Source: Sanguibacter suarezii NBRC 16159
Lineage (GTDB): Bacteria > Actinomycetota > Actinomycetes > Actinomycetales > Cellulomonadaceae
Assembly: GCF_001552735.1 (NCBI RefSeq)
Contig: NZ_BCRT01000001.1
Span: 62,001 to 126,000, forward strand
Direction of reading: 5' to 3'
Length of the DNA stretch: 64,000 bases
Part shown: one piece after another, positions 51,402-58,651 of the stretch
Numbering within the stretch: the stretch's first letter is position 1
How the letters are laid out: each line of letters begins with the position of its first letter
Translations under genes and position numbers: made by a program
Notes under the pieces: model-generated
Database searches by the model: none
Told to the model about the DNA's origin: nothing
What the model saw: only the letters and a program-made list of their open reading frames with translations

Positions 51402-51989
51402 GGCCCAAGACTACCCAGGGACTGCAGCACAAGCGACAGCGACACTCGGAGTTTCGACCTCTAGACGCAGGTCCGCGAACCCCTCAGATCCGCCAGCACG
51501 GCAGCCAGCAGGGCCTCTTCGCCGAGGACTTGTCCACCTATGGTCGGTCGCGGCTCGGCCCTACCTGTCGAGCAGCCGCCTCCAGCTGGCAGTCAACGTT
51601 CTCGTTGACTTTCGCGGATCACACGGCTGATCACCAATGCCGCCCGATCAAAATTAGGCACTATTCGTCCAAAAGGGCGCCCGTCCTTCATTCCCGCAAT
51701 GCGACATACGTCAATCACCTTGAGTCTGTGAAGAACTCACGGATGCGAAATTGTGGCATTTCGCGGAGGCGAGCATCCACGCCGGATCGCTTGGTGGTCG
51801 ATGGCATCTACCTAACCCGACGATGCATCCAGATGCGATATGCCGGTGGCGCGAGCCATAAAGTTTGAGTGGAAGGCATCCCGTACTCGACCACGGAGTC
51901 TATTTCTAGCGTAGCCGTCCGCATCAGATGCAGCCGAAAGCCGGTTTGGTCGCAGTCGCCCTAACGAGAGAATACTCAAAACTCCGCCG
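51402..51989. other. Island right-hand intergenic region with DUF262 promoter
   Basis: 588 bp of lower GC without a supported gene. On the minus strand TAGTCT (51408-51413) lies 6 nt before the DUF262 ATG and is the best promoter candidate. Open frames on the plus strand (for example 51350-51868) are Arg/Ser-rich and show no family features. GC rises again near 52030. Confidence 0.5.
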
Positions 51990-52475
51990 GTGGTGCCCGA
52001 CTTTTCTAACCACGACTTCACACACCGACAGTGCCGCTTGAGCACCGTCGCCGCGCTCACCCTCCGGCATCCAACGCTCGTCCCTGTCGCGGCCCCCGCC
52101 AGCGCGGGAAGCCGACAGCTTTCAAAGCTATCCGCGCTCGCACCGCCAGCCGTTCACACCGTCCAAGACGTCGTCCTGCGCGTCAGCGACGATCCAGCTG
52201 ACGTCCAGCACGGTCTCGACGCCGCGGCGCGGACCGTCGCGGCGCTCCCTGACGCTCACGTCCGGGTGATCGTCAACGGGCCTGCCCTCGCCGGCGTGAC
52301 GGGCACCGAAGCGGTCGAGCTGCCCAGGAACACTCGGCTCGAGGCGTGCCGCACAGGCATGCAGGGGCGTGGCATCACCGAGGCCGAGCTGCGGCCCGGG
52401 ATCCAGACGGTCCCGGCCGCCGTGGTGGCACTCATCGAGGCGCAGGCGGCTGGCTCGGCCTACGTGCGCATCTGA
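51990..52475 (+). CDS. DsrE-like protein with doubtful N-terminus
   Basis: The C-terminal about 110 residues (from VQDVVLRVSDDPADVQHGLDAAARTV) form a small DsrE-type alpha/beta protein: AHVRVIVNGPALAGVTG, a Cys in RLEACRTGMQGRGITEAELRPGIQTVPAAVVALIEAQ, and a final AYVRI. Such proteins are DsrE/F-like sulfur-relay relatives of unknown function. The first 50 residues, from GTG 51990, are not family-like and cover the composition change. The true 5' end may have been replaced at the island junction, or initiation may be at an unusual codon. Confidence 0.55.
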   Translation: MVPDFSNHDFTHRQCRLSTVAALTLRHPTLVPVAAPASAGSRQLSKLSALAPPAVHTVQDVVLRVSDDPADVQHGLDAAARTVAALPDAHVRVIVNGPALAGVTGTEAVELPRNTRLEACRTGMQGRGITEAELRPGIQTVPAAVVALIEAQAAGSAYVRI

Positions 52476-52543
52476 GGCCGCCAGGCCTGGAGGGACGGCC
52501 ACCCCAGGCACATCCACGCGAACCGCCCTACTCTCGAAAGCAT

Positions 52544-52857
52544 GTGACAGAACACCACGACGCGGCCTAGCTATCTGCGCTGGGCCTCGATCGGGCTTGT
52601 CGTACAGGCGCCTGCCCGGTGATCCTCGAGGTCCGCGCCTGAAGCTGCTCCTGGGCACCGGGTTCTGCGGCGGGTTCACCACCTACAGCTCCCTCGCCAC
52701 CGACACCGCCGTCCTGCTCGACAAGTCGCGCGTGGACCTGGCGGTCCTCTACGTCCTGCTCACCGTGGTGGTCGGTGCGATCGCAACCTTCCTCGGCATC
52801 GTGGTGGCAGCCAAGCTCAACGCCCAGAAGCAGACCCGTGAAGGGACCACGCGATGA
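52544..52857 (+). pseudogene. crcB-like fluoride channel subunit, frameshifted and internally deleted
   Basis: GTG 52544 starts MTEHHDAA, then a stop; in another frame RPSYLRWASIGLVV continues the expected CrcB N-terminus. The next helices are missing. The third frame resumes with LKLLLGTGFCGGFTTYSSLATDTAVLL, the conserved CrcB motif, and runs to the end (VVVGAIATFLGIVVAAKLN). A one-base frameshift and loss of roughly 50 codons are therefore visible. The intact crcB overlaps its stop by 4 bp. Actinobacterial Fluc channels are often heterodimers of two such genes. Confidence 0.8.
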
Positions 52858-53231
52858 CGCCCGGCATCTTCCTCCTGCTCTGCGTCGCCGGCGGCGTGGG
52901 TGCCGGCACCCGATTCGTGGTCGACGGCCTCATCCGGTCCCGGGTCAAGACCACCTTCCCGTGGCCCACCGCGATCATCAACATGTCCGGGTCGCTCGTG
53001 CTGGGCATCCTCACGGGTCTCGTCGTGAGCAGGATCGCCTCGACCGACGTGAGCGCGGTCATCGGGACCGGCTTCCTGGGTGGGTACACCACCTTCAGCA
53101 CGGCGAGCTACGAGACCGTCCAGCTCATCCGCGAGAAGAAGTACTCCACCGCCTTCGCATATTCGATCGGCGTGCTCGTGGTCTGCGTGGCCCTGGCCTA
53201 TGCCGGCTACCGCTGGGGTGCCTCGCTCTGA
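52854..53231 (+). CDS. crcB: Fluoride channel (Fluc/CrcB), intact copy
   Basis: A 125-residue, four-helix membrane protein: GGVGAGTRFVVDGLI with the conserved Arg, INMSGSLVLGILTGL with the conserved Asn/Gly, and GFLGGYTTFSTASYE with the TTFST selectivity and Na-site motif. It exports fluoride as a dual-topology dimer. Its partner subunit upstream is a pseudogene, so it must work as a homodimer, pair with another copy, or be non-functional. Its 3' end overlaps the convergent macrodomain gene by 25 bp. Confidence 0.93.
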   Translation: MTPGIFLLLCVAGGVGAGTRFVVDGLIRSRVKTTFPWPTAIINMSGSLVLGILTGLVVSRIASTDVSAVIGTGFLGGYTTFSTASYETVQLIREKKYSTAFAYSIGVLVVCVALAYAGYRWGASL

Positions 53232-54067
53232 GAGCTGTGCGGGGCGTCCGCGAGCGCCTGGCGGTAGGCGTCGGTGTCCCGGTCGCTGAAGGTGTCGATG
53301 ACCACCCGCATCCCGACGTCGGGGTTGGCCGTGAGCCAGGTCCCGATCGTGGTCAGGGCCACCCGCGCGGCGTCGAGCACCGGGTACCCGAACACCCCGG
53401 TGGAGATGGAGCAGAAGGCGATGGACCGGTCCCCGGCGCGGCGCGCCACCTCCAGGCTGGCCTGGTAGCAGGAGGCGAGCAGGGCCGCGTGCTCGCGGGT
53501 GGGCTGGTGGTCAGCGACGATCGGCCCGACGGTGTGGATCACGTGCCGCGCCGGCAGGTGGTACCCGTCGGTGAGCTGGGCGCTGCCGGTGGGCTCGGGG
53601 TGCCCCTGGGCGATCATCAGCTCGTTGCACTCCTGGCGCAGACCGGGGCCCGCGGCGGCGTGGATGACGTTGTCGATGCACAGGTGGCCGGGGACGAAGC
53701 AGCCGAGCAGCTGGGAGTTGGCGGCGTTGACGATCGCGTCGACCCGCAAGGTCGTGATGTCGCCCTGCCACAGGATCACCTGCGCCAGCGGCCCGGTGAT
53801 GCCCGACGCCGCGAGGGTGGGCAGGTCGTTGACCTCGACCAGCGGGCGGGCGGCCGCCTCGGCGTCGAGGAGGGCGTCCAGGCTGGCCTGGACCGGCGCG
53901 GGGATGGGCAGCGGCGGGCGGACGGTGAGCAGAGCGGCGAGGTGCTCACGCTTCTGGGCGGGCGTGGCGTCGTCGGGCAGGGTGCCGTGGGCGGGGAGGC
54001 CGGGGGCCAGGCCGGCGGCCTCGGTCTGGAAGTAGTCGACGAGCTCGTCGACGAGGGCGGCCGTCAC
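53207..54067 (-). CDS. Zinc-containing macrodomain protein-ADP-ribose hydrolase
   Basis: A 286-residue protein. The N-terminal 100 residues are helical (LVDELVDYFQTEAAGL). The macrodomain follows: VILWQGDITTLRVDAIVNAANSQLLGCFVPGHLCIDN. The GCFxPxHxCIDN motif supplies Cys and His zinc ligands of Zn-Macro hydrolases (SirTM-operon type). HTVGPIV and ISTGVFGYP are the phosphate loops. It should remove ADP-ribose from proteins. No SirTM sirtuin or lipoyl-carrier gene is adjacent. GTG 54067 overlaps the dinB-like stop (GTGA). Confidence 0.9.
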   Translation of the reverse strand: MTAALVDELVDYFQTEAAGLAPGLPAHGTLPDDATPAQKREHLAALLTVRPPLPIPAPVQASLDALLDAEAAARPLVEVNDLPTLAASGITGPLAQVILWQGDITTLRVDAIVNAANSQLLGCFVPGHLCIDNVIHAAAGPGLRQECNELMIAQGHPEPTGSAQLTDGYHLPARHVIHTVGPIVADHQPTREHAALLASCYQASLEVARRAGDRSIAFCSISTGVFGYPVLDAARVALTTIGTWLTANPDVGMRVVIDTFSDRDTDAYRQALADAPHSSQSEAPQR

Positions 54068-54564
54068 AGCAGCCCGCGCAGCAGCTCGGCCTGGCCGAGG
54101 TGCTTGAGGTCGTCGCCGATGACGCTCTGCAGCCGGACACCGAGGGACACCGGCGGGTCCCAGGACTCGTCCACGATCCGGTCGAGGTCAGGCTCGGACA
54201 ACCCGGCGAGGAACGACTGGGTGGCCGCGAGGACCTCTGCGCCGTAGCCGGCGAGCAGCCCGGCCTCTGTCCGGACGGCGTCGACCTCGGCGGCGGACTG
54301 CCCGTAGCCGGTGGCGTCGCGCTCGAAGGGCAGCCCGAAGCGGTCCACCCACCCGCCGGACGTCCAGACCTGCTCGCGGTCGGCGACGTCGGACACGTGG
54401 TCGTCCTGCACCCGCAGGAGGTGCCAGACCAGCCAGCCGATCGTGTTGGCACCGGGGGCGACGTGGTGGGCGAGCTGCTCGGGCGTCAAGCCTTCGACGA
54501 CGGCGGCCACCCCCTCGCCGATCGTCTCGTACTGTCCGGACAGGACCTCGATCGCTGAGCTCAT
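54064..54564 (-). CDS. DinB family protein (DUF664-like)
   Basis: A 166-residue four-helix-bundle protein. GANTIGWLVWHLLRVQDDHVSDVADREQVW carries the first metal-ligand His (WHLxRxxD), and DDLKHLGQAELLRGLL the last, typical of mycothiol-dependent DinB/DUF664 proteins of actinobacteria. They are proposed thiol-dependent transferases. The ATG at 54564 (MSSAIEVLSGQYE) gives family length; a much longer open frame upstream is antisense to the next gene. It is coupled to the macrodomain gene. Confidence 0.85.
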   Translation of the reverse strand: MSSAIEVLSGQYETIGEGVAAVVEGLTPEQLAHHVAPGANTIGWLVWHLLRVQDDHVSDVADREQVWTSGGWVDRFGLPFERDATGYGQSAAEVDAVRTEAGLLAGYGAEVLAATQSFLAGLSEPDLDRIVDESWDPPVSLGVRLQSVIGDDLKHLGQAELLRGLL

Positions 54565-54687
54565 CTCTTCACGATAGCTGCTCAGCCCTGCTGGCAGCGG
54601 GGGTTGGTGCCAGGGCCTGCGCCCCGAGACGCTCATGGTCGCCGGAGGCGCTTCACTGGGGGGACGACCCGCTCTGGAGGAGGACCC

Positions 54688-55503
54688 GTGACCATCTGGA
54701 CCTGCGCGAACTGCGCCATCGAGCACCCCGACACCGACGCACCGGCGTTGATCTGCGAGATCTGCGCCGACGAACGGCAGTACCTGCCCGTCGGTGGACA
54801 GCGGTGGACCACCCGCGAAGAGCTCCTGGCCGAGGGTTACCGGGTGGCCGTCGAGGAGCTGGAGACCGACCTGTTCAGCGTCGAGGCCGTCCCGCGTCTG
54901 GGCATCGGCCAGCGCGGCCTGCTGGTGCGCACCGCCCACGGGAACGTCCTGTGGGAGCCGCCCGGCCTTGTCGACGACGCCGCCGTCGCCGCGATCGAGG
55001 CCCTCGGCGGGGTGGCCGCGGTCACCGCGAGCCACCCGCACCTGACCGGTTCCTCCATCCAGTGGAGCCACGCCTTCGGTGGCGCCCCGGTGTACGTGGC
55101 CGCTGCCGACGCCCAGTGGATCCGCCGCCCCGACCCGGTCATCACGCTGTGGGACGGGGCGGTCGACGTCCTGCCCGGCCTGACCATGCACCAGTGCGGC
55201 GGGCACTTCGCCGGCAGCTCCGTGCTGCACTGGCCCGACGGCGCAGCCGGACGGGGCGCGCTGCTCACCGGAGACACCGTGGCCGTGGGTGCGGACCGCG
55301 CCTCGGTCAACGTCATGCGCAGCTTCGTCAACAACATCCCGCTGCCCGAGGTCGCGGTGCAGCGCATCCTCGACACCGTCATGGGGTTGCGCTTCGACCG
55401 TCTCTACGGCGCCTTCGGGATCATCGACGCGACGGCGCGCCCCGTCGTCGGCTGGTCGCTGCGCCGCTACATCGACTGGCTGCGCGGCACCCCGCCGGAG
55501 TGA
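54688..55503 (+). CDS. MBL-fold-like hydrolase with N-terminal zinc-ribbon-like motif
   Basis: A 271-residue protein. It starts with two CxxC pairs (CANC...CEIC), a rubredoxin- or zinc-ribbon-like knuckle. The body resembles metallo-beta-lactamase fold proteins: VTASHPHLTGSSIQW in place of HxHxD, MHQCGGHFAGSSVLHWP, LLTGDTVAV. The first metal motif is degenerate (HPH without the usual Asp), so catalysis is doubtful or the metal site is reduced. The GTG at 54688 follows GGAGGAGG. It stands alone; the nearest plus-strand gene is far. Confidence 0.8.
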   Translation: MTIWTCANCAIEHPDTDAPALICEICADERQYLPVGGQRWTTREELLAEGYRVAVEELETDLFSVEAVPRLGIGQRGLLVRTAHGNVLWEPPGLVDDAAVAAIEALGGVAAVTASHPHLTGSSIQWSHAFGGAPVYVAAADAQWIRRPDPVITLWDGAVDVLPGLTMHQCGGHFAGSSVLHWPDGAAGRGALLTGDTVAVGADRASVNVMRSFVNNIPLPEVAVQRILDTVMGLRFDRLYGAFGIIDATARPVVGWSLRRYIDWLRGTPPE

Positions 55504-55617
55504 GCGGTGAACCCCGCCGCCCGGCCGCTGTCCGCCTCGGTCCACAGGTCGGTTGTGGGGCACCGGTGACAGGCATGCTCGCGTGCCCCACGCCGTCGGC
55601 GTCGGTGGTTCTCTACG

Positions 55618-56253
55618 TCAGATGCCGGGGGCCATGAGGGCCGCTGGCGTGGTTGGACAGAGCCACTTCTCGAAGGCCAGCGGGCCGAACTCCTCGGCGG
55701 GCACGGCGGTGTCGAACAGCGGTGTGTACCCGGCGGCGATGTAGAGGGCGACCGCCTCGGGCTGGCGCGGACCGGTGGTGAGGTAGAGGCGTTCGTAGCC
55801 GAGGGCCGCGGCTCGGCGTTCCAGCTCGGTGAGCACCACCTTGGCCAACCCGCGACGACGGTGCGCACCGTGGGTCCAGATGCGCTTGAGCTCTGCGGTC
55901 GGCACAGCGGGCGTGCCGTCCTCGGTTCGCACGCGGTCCGGGGCTGCGCTCAGGCGCACGTCGCCGAGCTCGGGCTCCGTGCGGCGCCGGAAGGCACCGC
56001 CGGCGACCGGCGCCGGGCCGACGAGCAGGATGATGAGGGCGCCATCCGGTTCGACGAAGTCCGTGGCCGGGTACTCCTCCATCTCGTGGAGCAGCTCCTC
56101 CTCGGTGAGCACGCCGGAGTACCGGGTGGCGTACTCGGCCGCGAGGTCTTCCAGCAAGGGCCGCACGAGCGGGTCGTCCAGGTGCACCGAGCGGACCTCG
56201 AGAGGCTCTCCGCCCACGGTGCTGGTCTGGGTGCGGCGGGTCGAGACGGTCAT
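55618..56253 (-). CDS. GNAT family N-acetyltransferase
   Basis: A 211-residue protein. ELKRIWTHGAHRRRGLAKVVLTELERRAAALG is motif A with the RRRGLA acetyl-CoA loop, and VALYIAAGYTPLFDTAVPAEE is motif B. The N-terminal 60 residues precede the core with a helical region (DDPLVRPLLEDLAAEYATRYSG). Substrate unknown. AAGGAGC before ATG 56253 supports the start. It lies 81 bp beyond the end of the methyltransferase gene, same strand, and may be co-transcribed. Confidence 0.85.
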   Translation of the reverse strand: MTVSTRRTQTSTVGGEPLEVRSVHLDDPLVRPLLEDLAAEYATRYSGVLTEEELLHEMEEYPATDFVEPDGALIILLVGPAPVAGGAFRRRTEPELGDVRLSAAPDRVRTEDGTPAVPTAELKRIWTHGAHRRRGLAKVVLTELERRAAALGYERLYLTTGPRQPEAVALYIAAGYTPLFDTAVPAEEFGPLAFEKWLCPTTPAALMAPGI

Positions 56254-56334
56254 GCGTGAGCTCCTTCGAGGTGCGGGCAGCGCGGCGGATCCCAGATCGC
56301 AGCGAGCGATTGAGTCTACTCATCGACGGGCTGG

Positions 56335-57234
56335 TCAGGGCGGAGTCCAGCGAGGTCGGGGGCGCTGCTCAGGCCGGCGGGCCAGCCAGACCGAGCGCGA
56401 CCCGCGCAGCCGCAGGTCGCTGCGCCGGCGCAGGCTGTCCGGGCCGTCGCCGAGGAGGGCGGTCAGCTGCGCCGCGTCAGGTGCGCTGAGCTGCGACGCC
56501 GCGGCGCTCATCATCCTCGTCAGGAACAGGGTGGCGAACTCTCCCGCCGGCCCGTGGCCGTCCACGGTCTCCTCGATGGCGACCGTCCGCAGCGTCTCCA
56601 GCTCGAAGCCGGCGCGCGCGAGCGGGGCTGACCAGTCGAGGTGGTAAGCGTTGCCCTGCCGGACCGGTTCGAAGGCGGCGTGGAGGCGCTCTTCGAGGTC
56701 CGCGAGCTCGAGCGGGAGCACCCGGGGCGGCCCGTCCATCTCGACGACCGTCAGCAGCCCGCCGGGGCGGAGCGCGGCGAAGAGGTTCTCGAAGGCCCGG
56801 TCCGGGTCGTCCGCCTCGTGCAGGGAGGCCGACGCCCACGCCAGATCGAAGCGCCCGAGCCTGGTCACGTCCGCAGCGATGTCTGCCTTCTCAGTCGAGA
56901 TGCGCGTGGCGAGGCCGCGCTCGGCGGCGAGCGAGCGCACACGCTCGAGCATCACGTCGGAGACGTCGGCAGCAATGACCTCGGCGTCGGGGAACTGCTC
57001 GGCCAAGGCCACGGTGCCGGCTCCCGTGCCGGAGCCGACGTCCAGGACTCGCCGCACGGCGAGGTCGCCGACACGACTGCGGAGCCACGTCGTGACGTCG
57101 GCGAGGAAGGCCGCGTGGATGATCGTGTCGAGCTCGATGGTCCGCACGGACGCGGCGTCGTGGCTGTGAGCGTGCGCATGGCTGCGGCCGCGGTCGTGGC
57201 TGTGGTCGTGGCTGTGGTCGTGGGGAGCGTGCAT
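56335..57234 (-). CDS. Class I SAM-dependent methyltransferase with His-rich N-terminus
   Basis: A 299-residue protein. The first 27 residues alternate His and Asp/Ser/Ala (HDHSHDHSHDRG...HAHAHSHD), a metal-binding-looking extension. The Rossmann core follows: RRVLDVGSGTGAGTVALAEQFP (motif I), VIAADVSDVMLERVR, FDLAWASASLHEADDP (motif IV) and LRPGGLLTVVEMDGPP. The family resembles UbiE/ArsM-type small-molecule methyltransferases; the substrate is unknown. It is transcribed divergently from an XRE-cupin regulator 47 bp away, which probably controls it. Confidence 0.85.
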   Translation of the reverse strand: MHAPHDHSHDHSHDRGRSHAHAHSHDAASVRTIELDTIIHAAFLADVTTWLRSRVGDLAVRRVLDVGSGTGAGTVALAEQFPDAEVIAADVSDVMLERVRSLAAERGLATRISTEKADIAADVTRLGRFDLAWASASLHEADDPDRAFENLFAALRPGGLLTVVEMDGPPRVLPLELADLEERLHAAFEPVRQGNAYHLDWSAPLARAGFELETLRTVAIEETVDGHGPAGEFATLFLTRMMSAAASQLSAPDAAQLTALLGDGPDSLRRRSDLRLRGSRSVWLARRPEQRPRPRWTPP

Positions 57235-57259
57235 ACGTCCAACCTAGACCCGCCATGCG

Positions 57260-57292
57260 GCTGACGCATACACTCTTGCGTATGACGCAAGA
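57260..57292 (+). promoter_or_regulatory. Promoter and possible operator of the XRE-cupin gene
   Basis: TACACT (57269-57274) lies 7 nt before ATG 57282. Around it GCATAC and GTATGaC form an imperfect inverted repeat, and TGCGT-ATG-ACGCA brackets the start codon itself. This suggests autoregulation by the encoded HTH protein and joint control of the divergent methyltransferase. Confidence 0.4.
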
Positions 57293-57893
57293 TGATGTGG
57301 ACATCGATGCCCTGGTCCGTCGGCGGATCCGGGCACTGCGACTCTCCCGCGGATGGTCACTCGACAACCTCGCCGCGCGCAGCTTCCTCAGCCCGTCCAC
57401 CCTCAGCCGGATCGAGACCGGCAGCCGGCGCATCGCCCTCGACCAGCTGGTCCCCCTCGCCCGCGCTCTCGGCACCACCCTCGACCAGCTCGTCGAGGGA
57501 CCCAACGATGACGACGTCGTCATCCACCCCGAGCGCGACGAGCGGCGCGGGATGACCGTGTGGACCCTGGACCGCGAGCGCAACCCCTTCGACATGACGG
57601 TCGCCCGGATGAGGATCACGGAACCGGCTCCCGCGACGGACGAGCTCGGCGTGCACGCCGGACGCGACTGGTTCATGGTGCTCTCCGGCACCGCCGAGCT
57701 CCGCCTCGGCGACCGGCTCATCCTCGTCGAGGCCGGTCACGCCGCCGAGTACTCCACGATGATCCCGCACGCCGTGGGCGCGCACGGCGGTCCGGTCGAG
57801 GTGCTCCTGCTGCTGAGCCAGGATGCCCAGCGCACTCATCTCCCGCGGGCGCAAGGCGCGCCGCCCGCGGGAGATGAGCGGTCAGGTCAGTAG
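57282..57893 (+). CDS. XRE-family regulator with cupin domain
   Basis: A 203-residue protein. Residues 10-65 form a helix-turn-helix (IRALRLSRGWSLDNLAARSFLSPSTLSRIETGSRR). A C-terminal cupin barrel (about 95-180: HAGRDWFMVLSGTAELRLGD, IPHAVGAHGG) could bind a small effector or metal. This architecture is common among regulators that control an adjacent, divergent gene. ATG 57282 (MTQDD) is preferred to 57255 because it is the leaderless distance from TACACT. Its last codons contain a 17-bp hairpin. Confidence 0.88.
   Translation: MTQDDVDIDALVRRRIRALRLSRGWSLDNLAARSFLSPSTLSRIETGSRRIALDQLVPLARALGTTLDQLVEGPNDDDVVIHPERDERRGMTVWTLDRERNPFDMTVARMRITEPAPATDELGVHAGRDWFMVLSGTAELRLGDRLILVEAGHAAEYSTMIPHAVGAHGGPVEVLLLLSQDAQRTHLPRAQGAPPAGDERSGQ
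57835..57878. terminator. Bidirectional hairpin inside the XRE gene 3' end
   Basis: 17-bp perfect stem CTCATCTCCCGCGGGCG/CGCCCGCGGGAGATGAG, loop of 10 nt, between convergent genes but still within the XRE coding frame (PRAQGAPPAG). Confidence 0.8.
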
Positions 57894-58543
57894 ATGCCGC
57901 AGGTGCTGGACGTGCTCGCGGCCGCGTTGTAGAGGCCGTTGACCCGCACGCACGGCGTGGGGTTCTGGACGTCCCACAGGCCCACCTTGAGGATGAAGCT
58001 GACCTGGGAGTACGACCGCCCCTGGTTTCCCACCACACCCGAGCTGCCGGCGATGGCTCCGCCCCAGCGCCAGCCTGGCGTGCTCGTCTCGCCCCCACGT
58101 TCCTGGATCTTCGCCGAGGTGACGGTGGATCCCGACGCGCACCAGTGACCCACGTGGTAGTAGGTGTACAGCGTGTTGCCCGCGGGCGCCTTGGCGCTGC
58201 CGTTGGCGCGAGCAGTCCAGCAGCCCGTGGCGCGGGGCGAGACCGTGAGCCCGCGCGCGTTGGCCGCGTTGAGGCTCGCGACGGCCGCGGCGTTCGCCGG
58301 CCGCTGCTCGCCGTAGGTCAGGGTCGTGGTGGCGGGCAGCATGGTCGCGACGAACTCCGCCCGGTCCTCGGCGCTGAGCGTGTCGAGGTAGGCCTCCACC
58401 TCGGGTGAGATCTCGGGCGCCGGTGCGCTCGTGACCGAGGACGCGGCAGGCTCTGCGGGGACGTTCGCATGTGCGCCCCCACCTGCGAACATCACTGCAC
58501 CAGCCGACAACAGTGCCACCATCGCTCGACGCTTCAGCCTCAT
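57887..58543 (-). CDS. Secreted protein of unknown function with four cysteines
   Basis: A 218-residue exported protein. Signal peptide MRLKRRAMVALLSAGAVMF with AHA cleavage near residue 27, then an Ala/Pro/Ser-rich propeptide-like region, then SPEVEAYLDTLSAEDRAEFVATMLP. The C-terminal 130 residues include GCWTARANGSAKAP, YYHVGHWCASG, NPTPCVRVNGLYN and a final STCGIY. The four cysteines suggest two disulfides in a compact beta domain. I do not recognise the family. ATG 58543 has AGAGAGG upstream; the longer frame to 58609 lacks sense. Convergent with the XRE gene by 7 bp overlap. Confidence 0.75.
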   Translation of the reverse strand: MRLKRRAMVALLSAGAVMFAGGGAHANVPAEPAASSVTSAPAPEISPEVEAYLDTLSAEDRAEFVATMLPATTTLTYGEQRPANAAAVASLNAANARGLTVSPRATGCWTARANGSAKAPAGNTLYTYYHVGHWCASGSTVTSAKIQERGGETSTPGWRWGGAIAGSSGVVGNQGRSYSQVSFILKVGLWDVQNPTPCVRVNGLYNAAASTSSTCGIY

Positions 58544-58628
58544 GGACGTGCCTCTCTGTGGGGATGGGTCCAGTTTGACCCATCCGCATCTAAGCAAGGT
58601 TCCCATCAATGTTCACTACCGAGCCGTG

Positions 58629-58646
58629 CAAGGTACTGGTACCTTG
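58629..58646 (+). promoter_or_regulatory. PadR operator-like perfect palindrome on the -10 box
   Basis: CAAGGTAC-TG-GTACCTTG is an exact 8-bp palindrome. It contains TACCTT (58640-58645), which lies 6 nt before the padR ATG 58652. Binding here would block the promoter, the simplest autorepression design. Confidence 0.65.
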
Positions 58647-58651
58647 GGCCC

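Noticed and set aside
51350-51868. 172-codon plus-strand open frame antisense to DUF262
   Set aside because: Arg/Ser-rich translation without family features or ribosome site, overlapping the real gene's start and promoter.
52476-52543. Fluoride riboswitch before crcB
   Set aside because: The 68-bp gap is too short and lacks the pseudoknot pattern; upstream sequence belongs to the DsrE-like gene.
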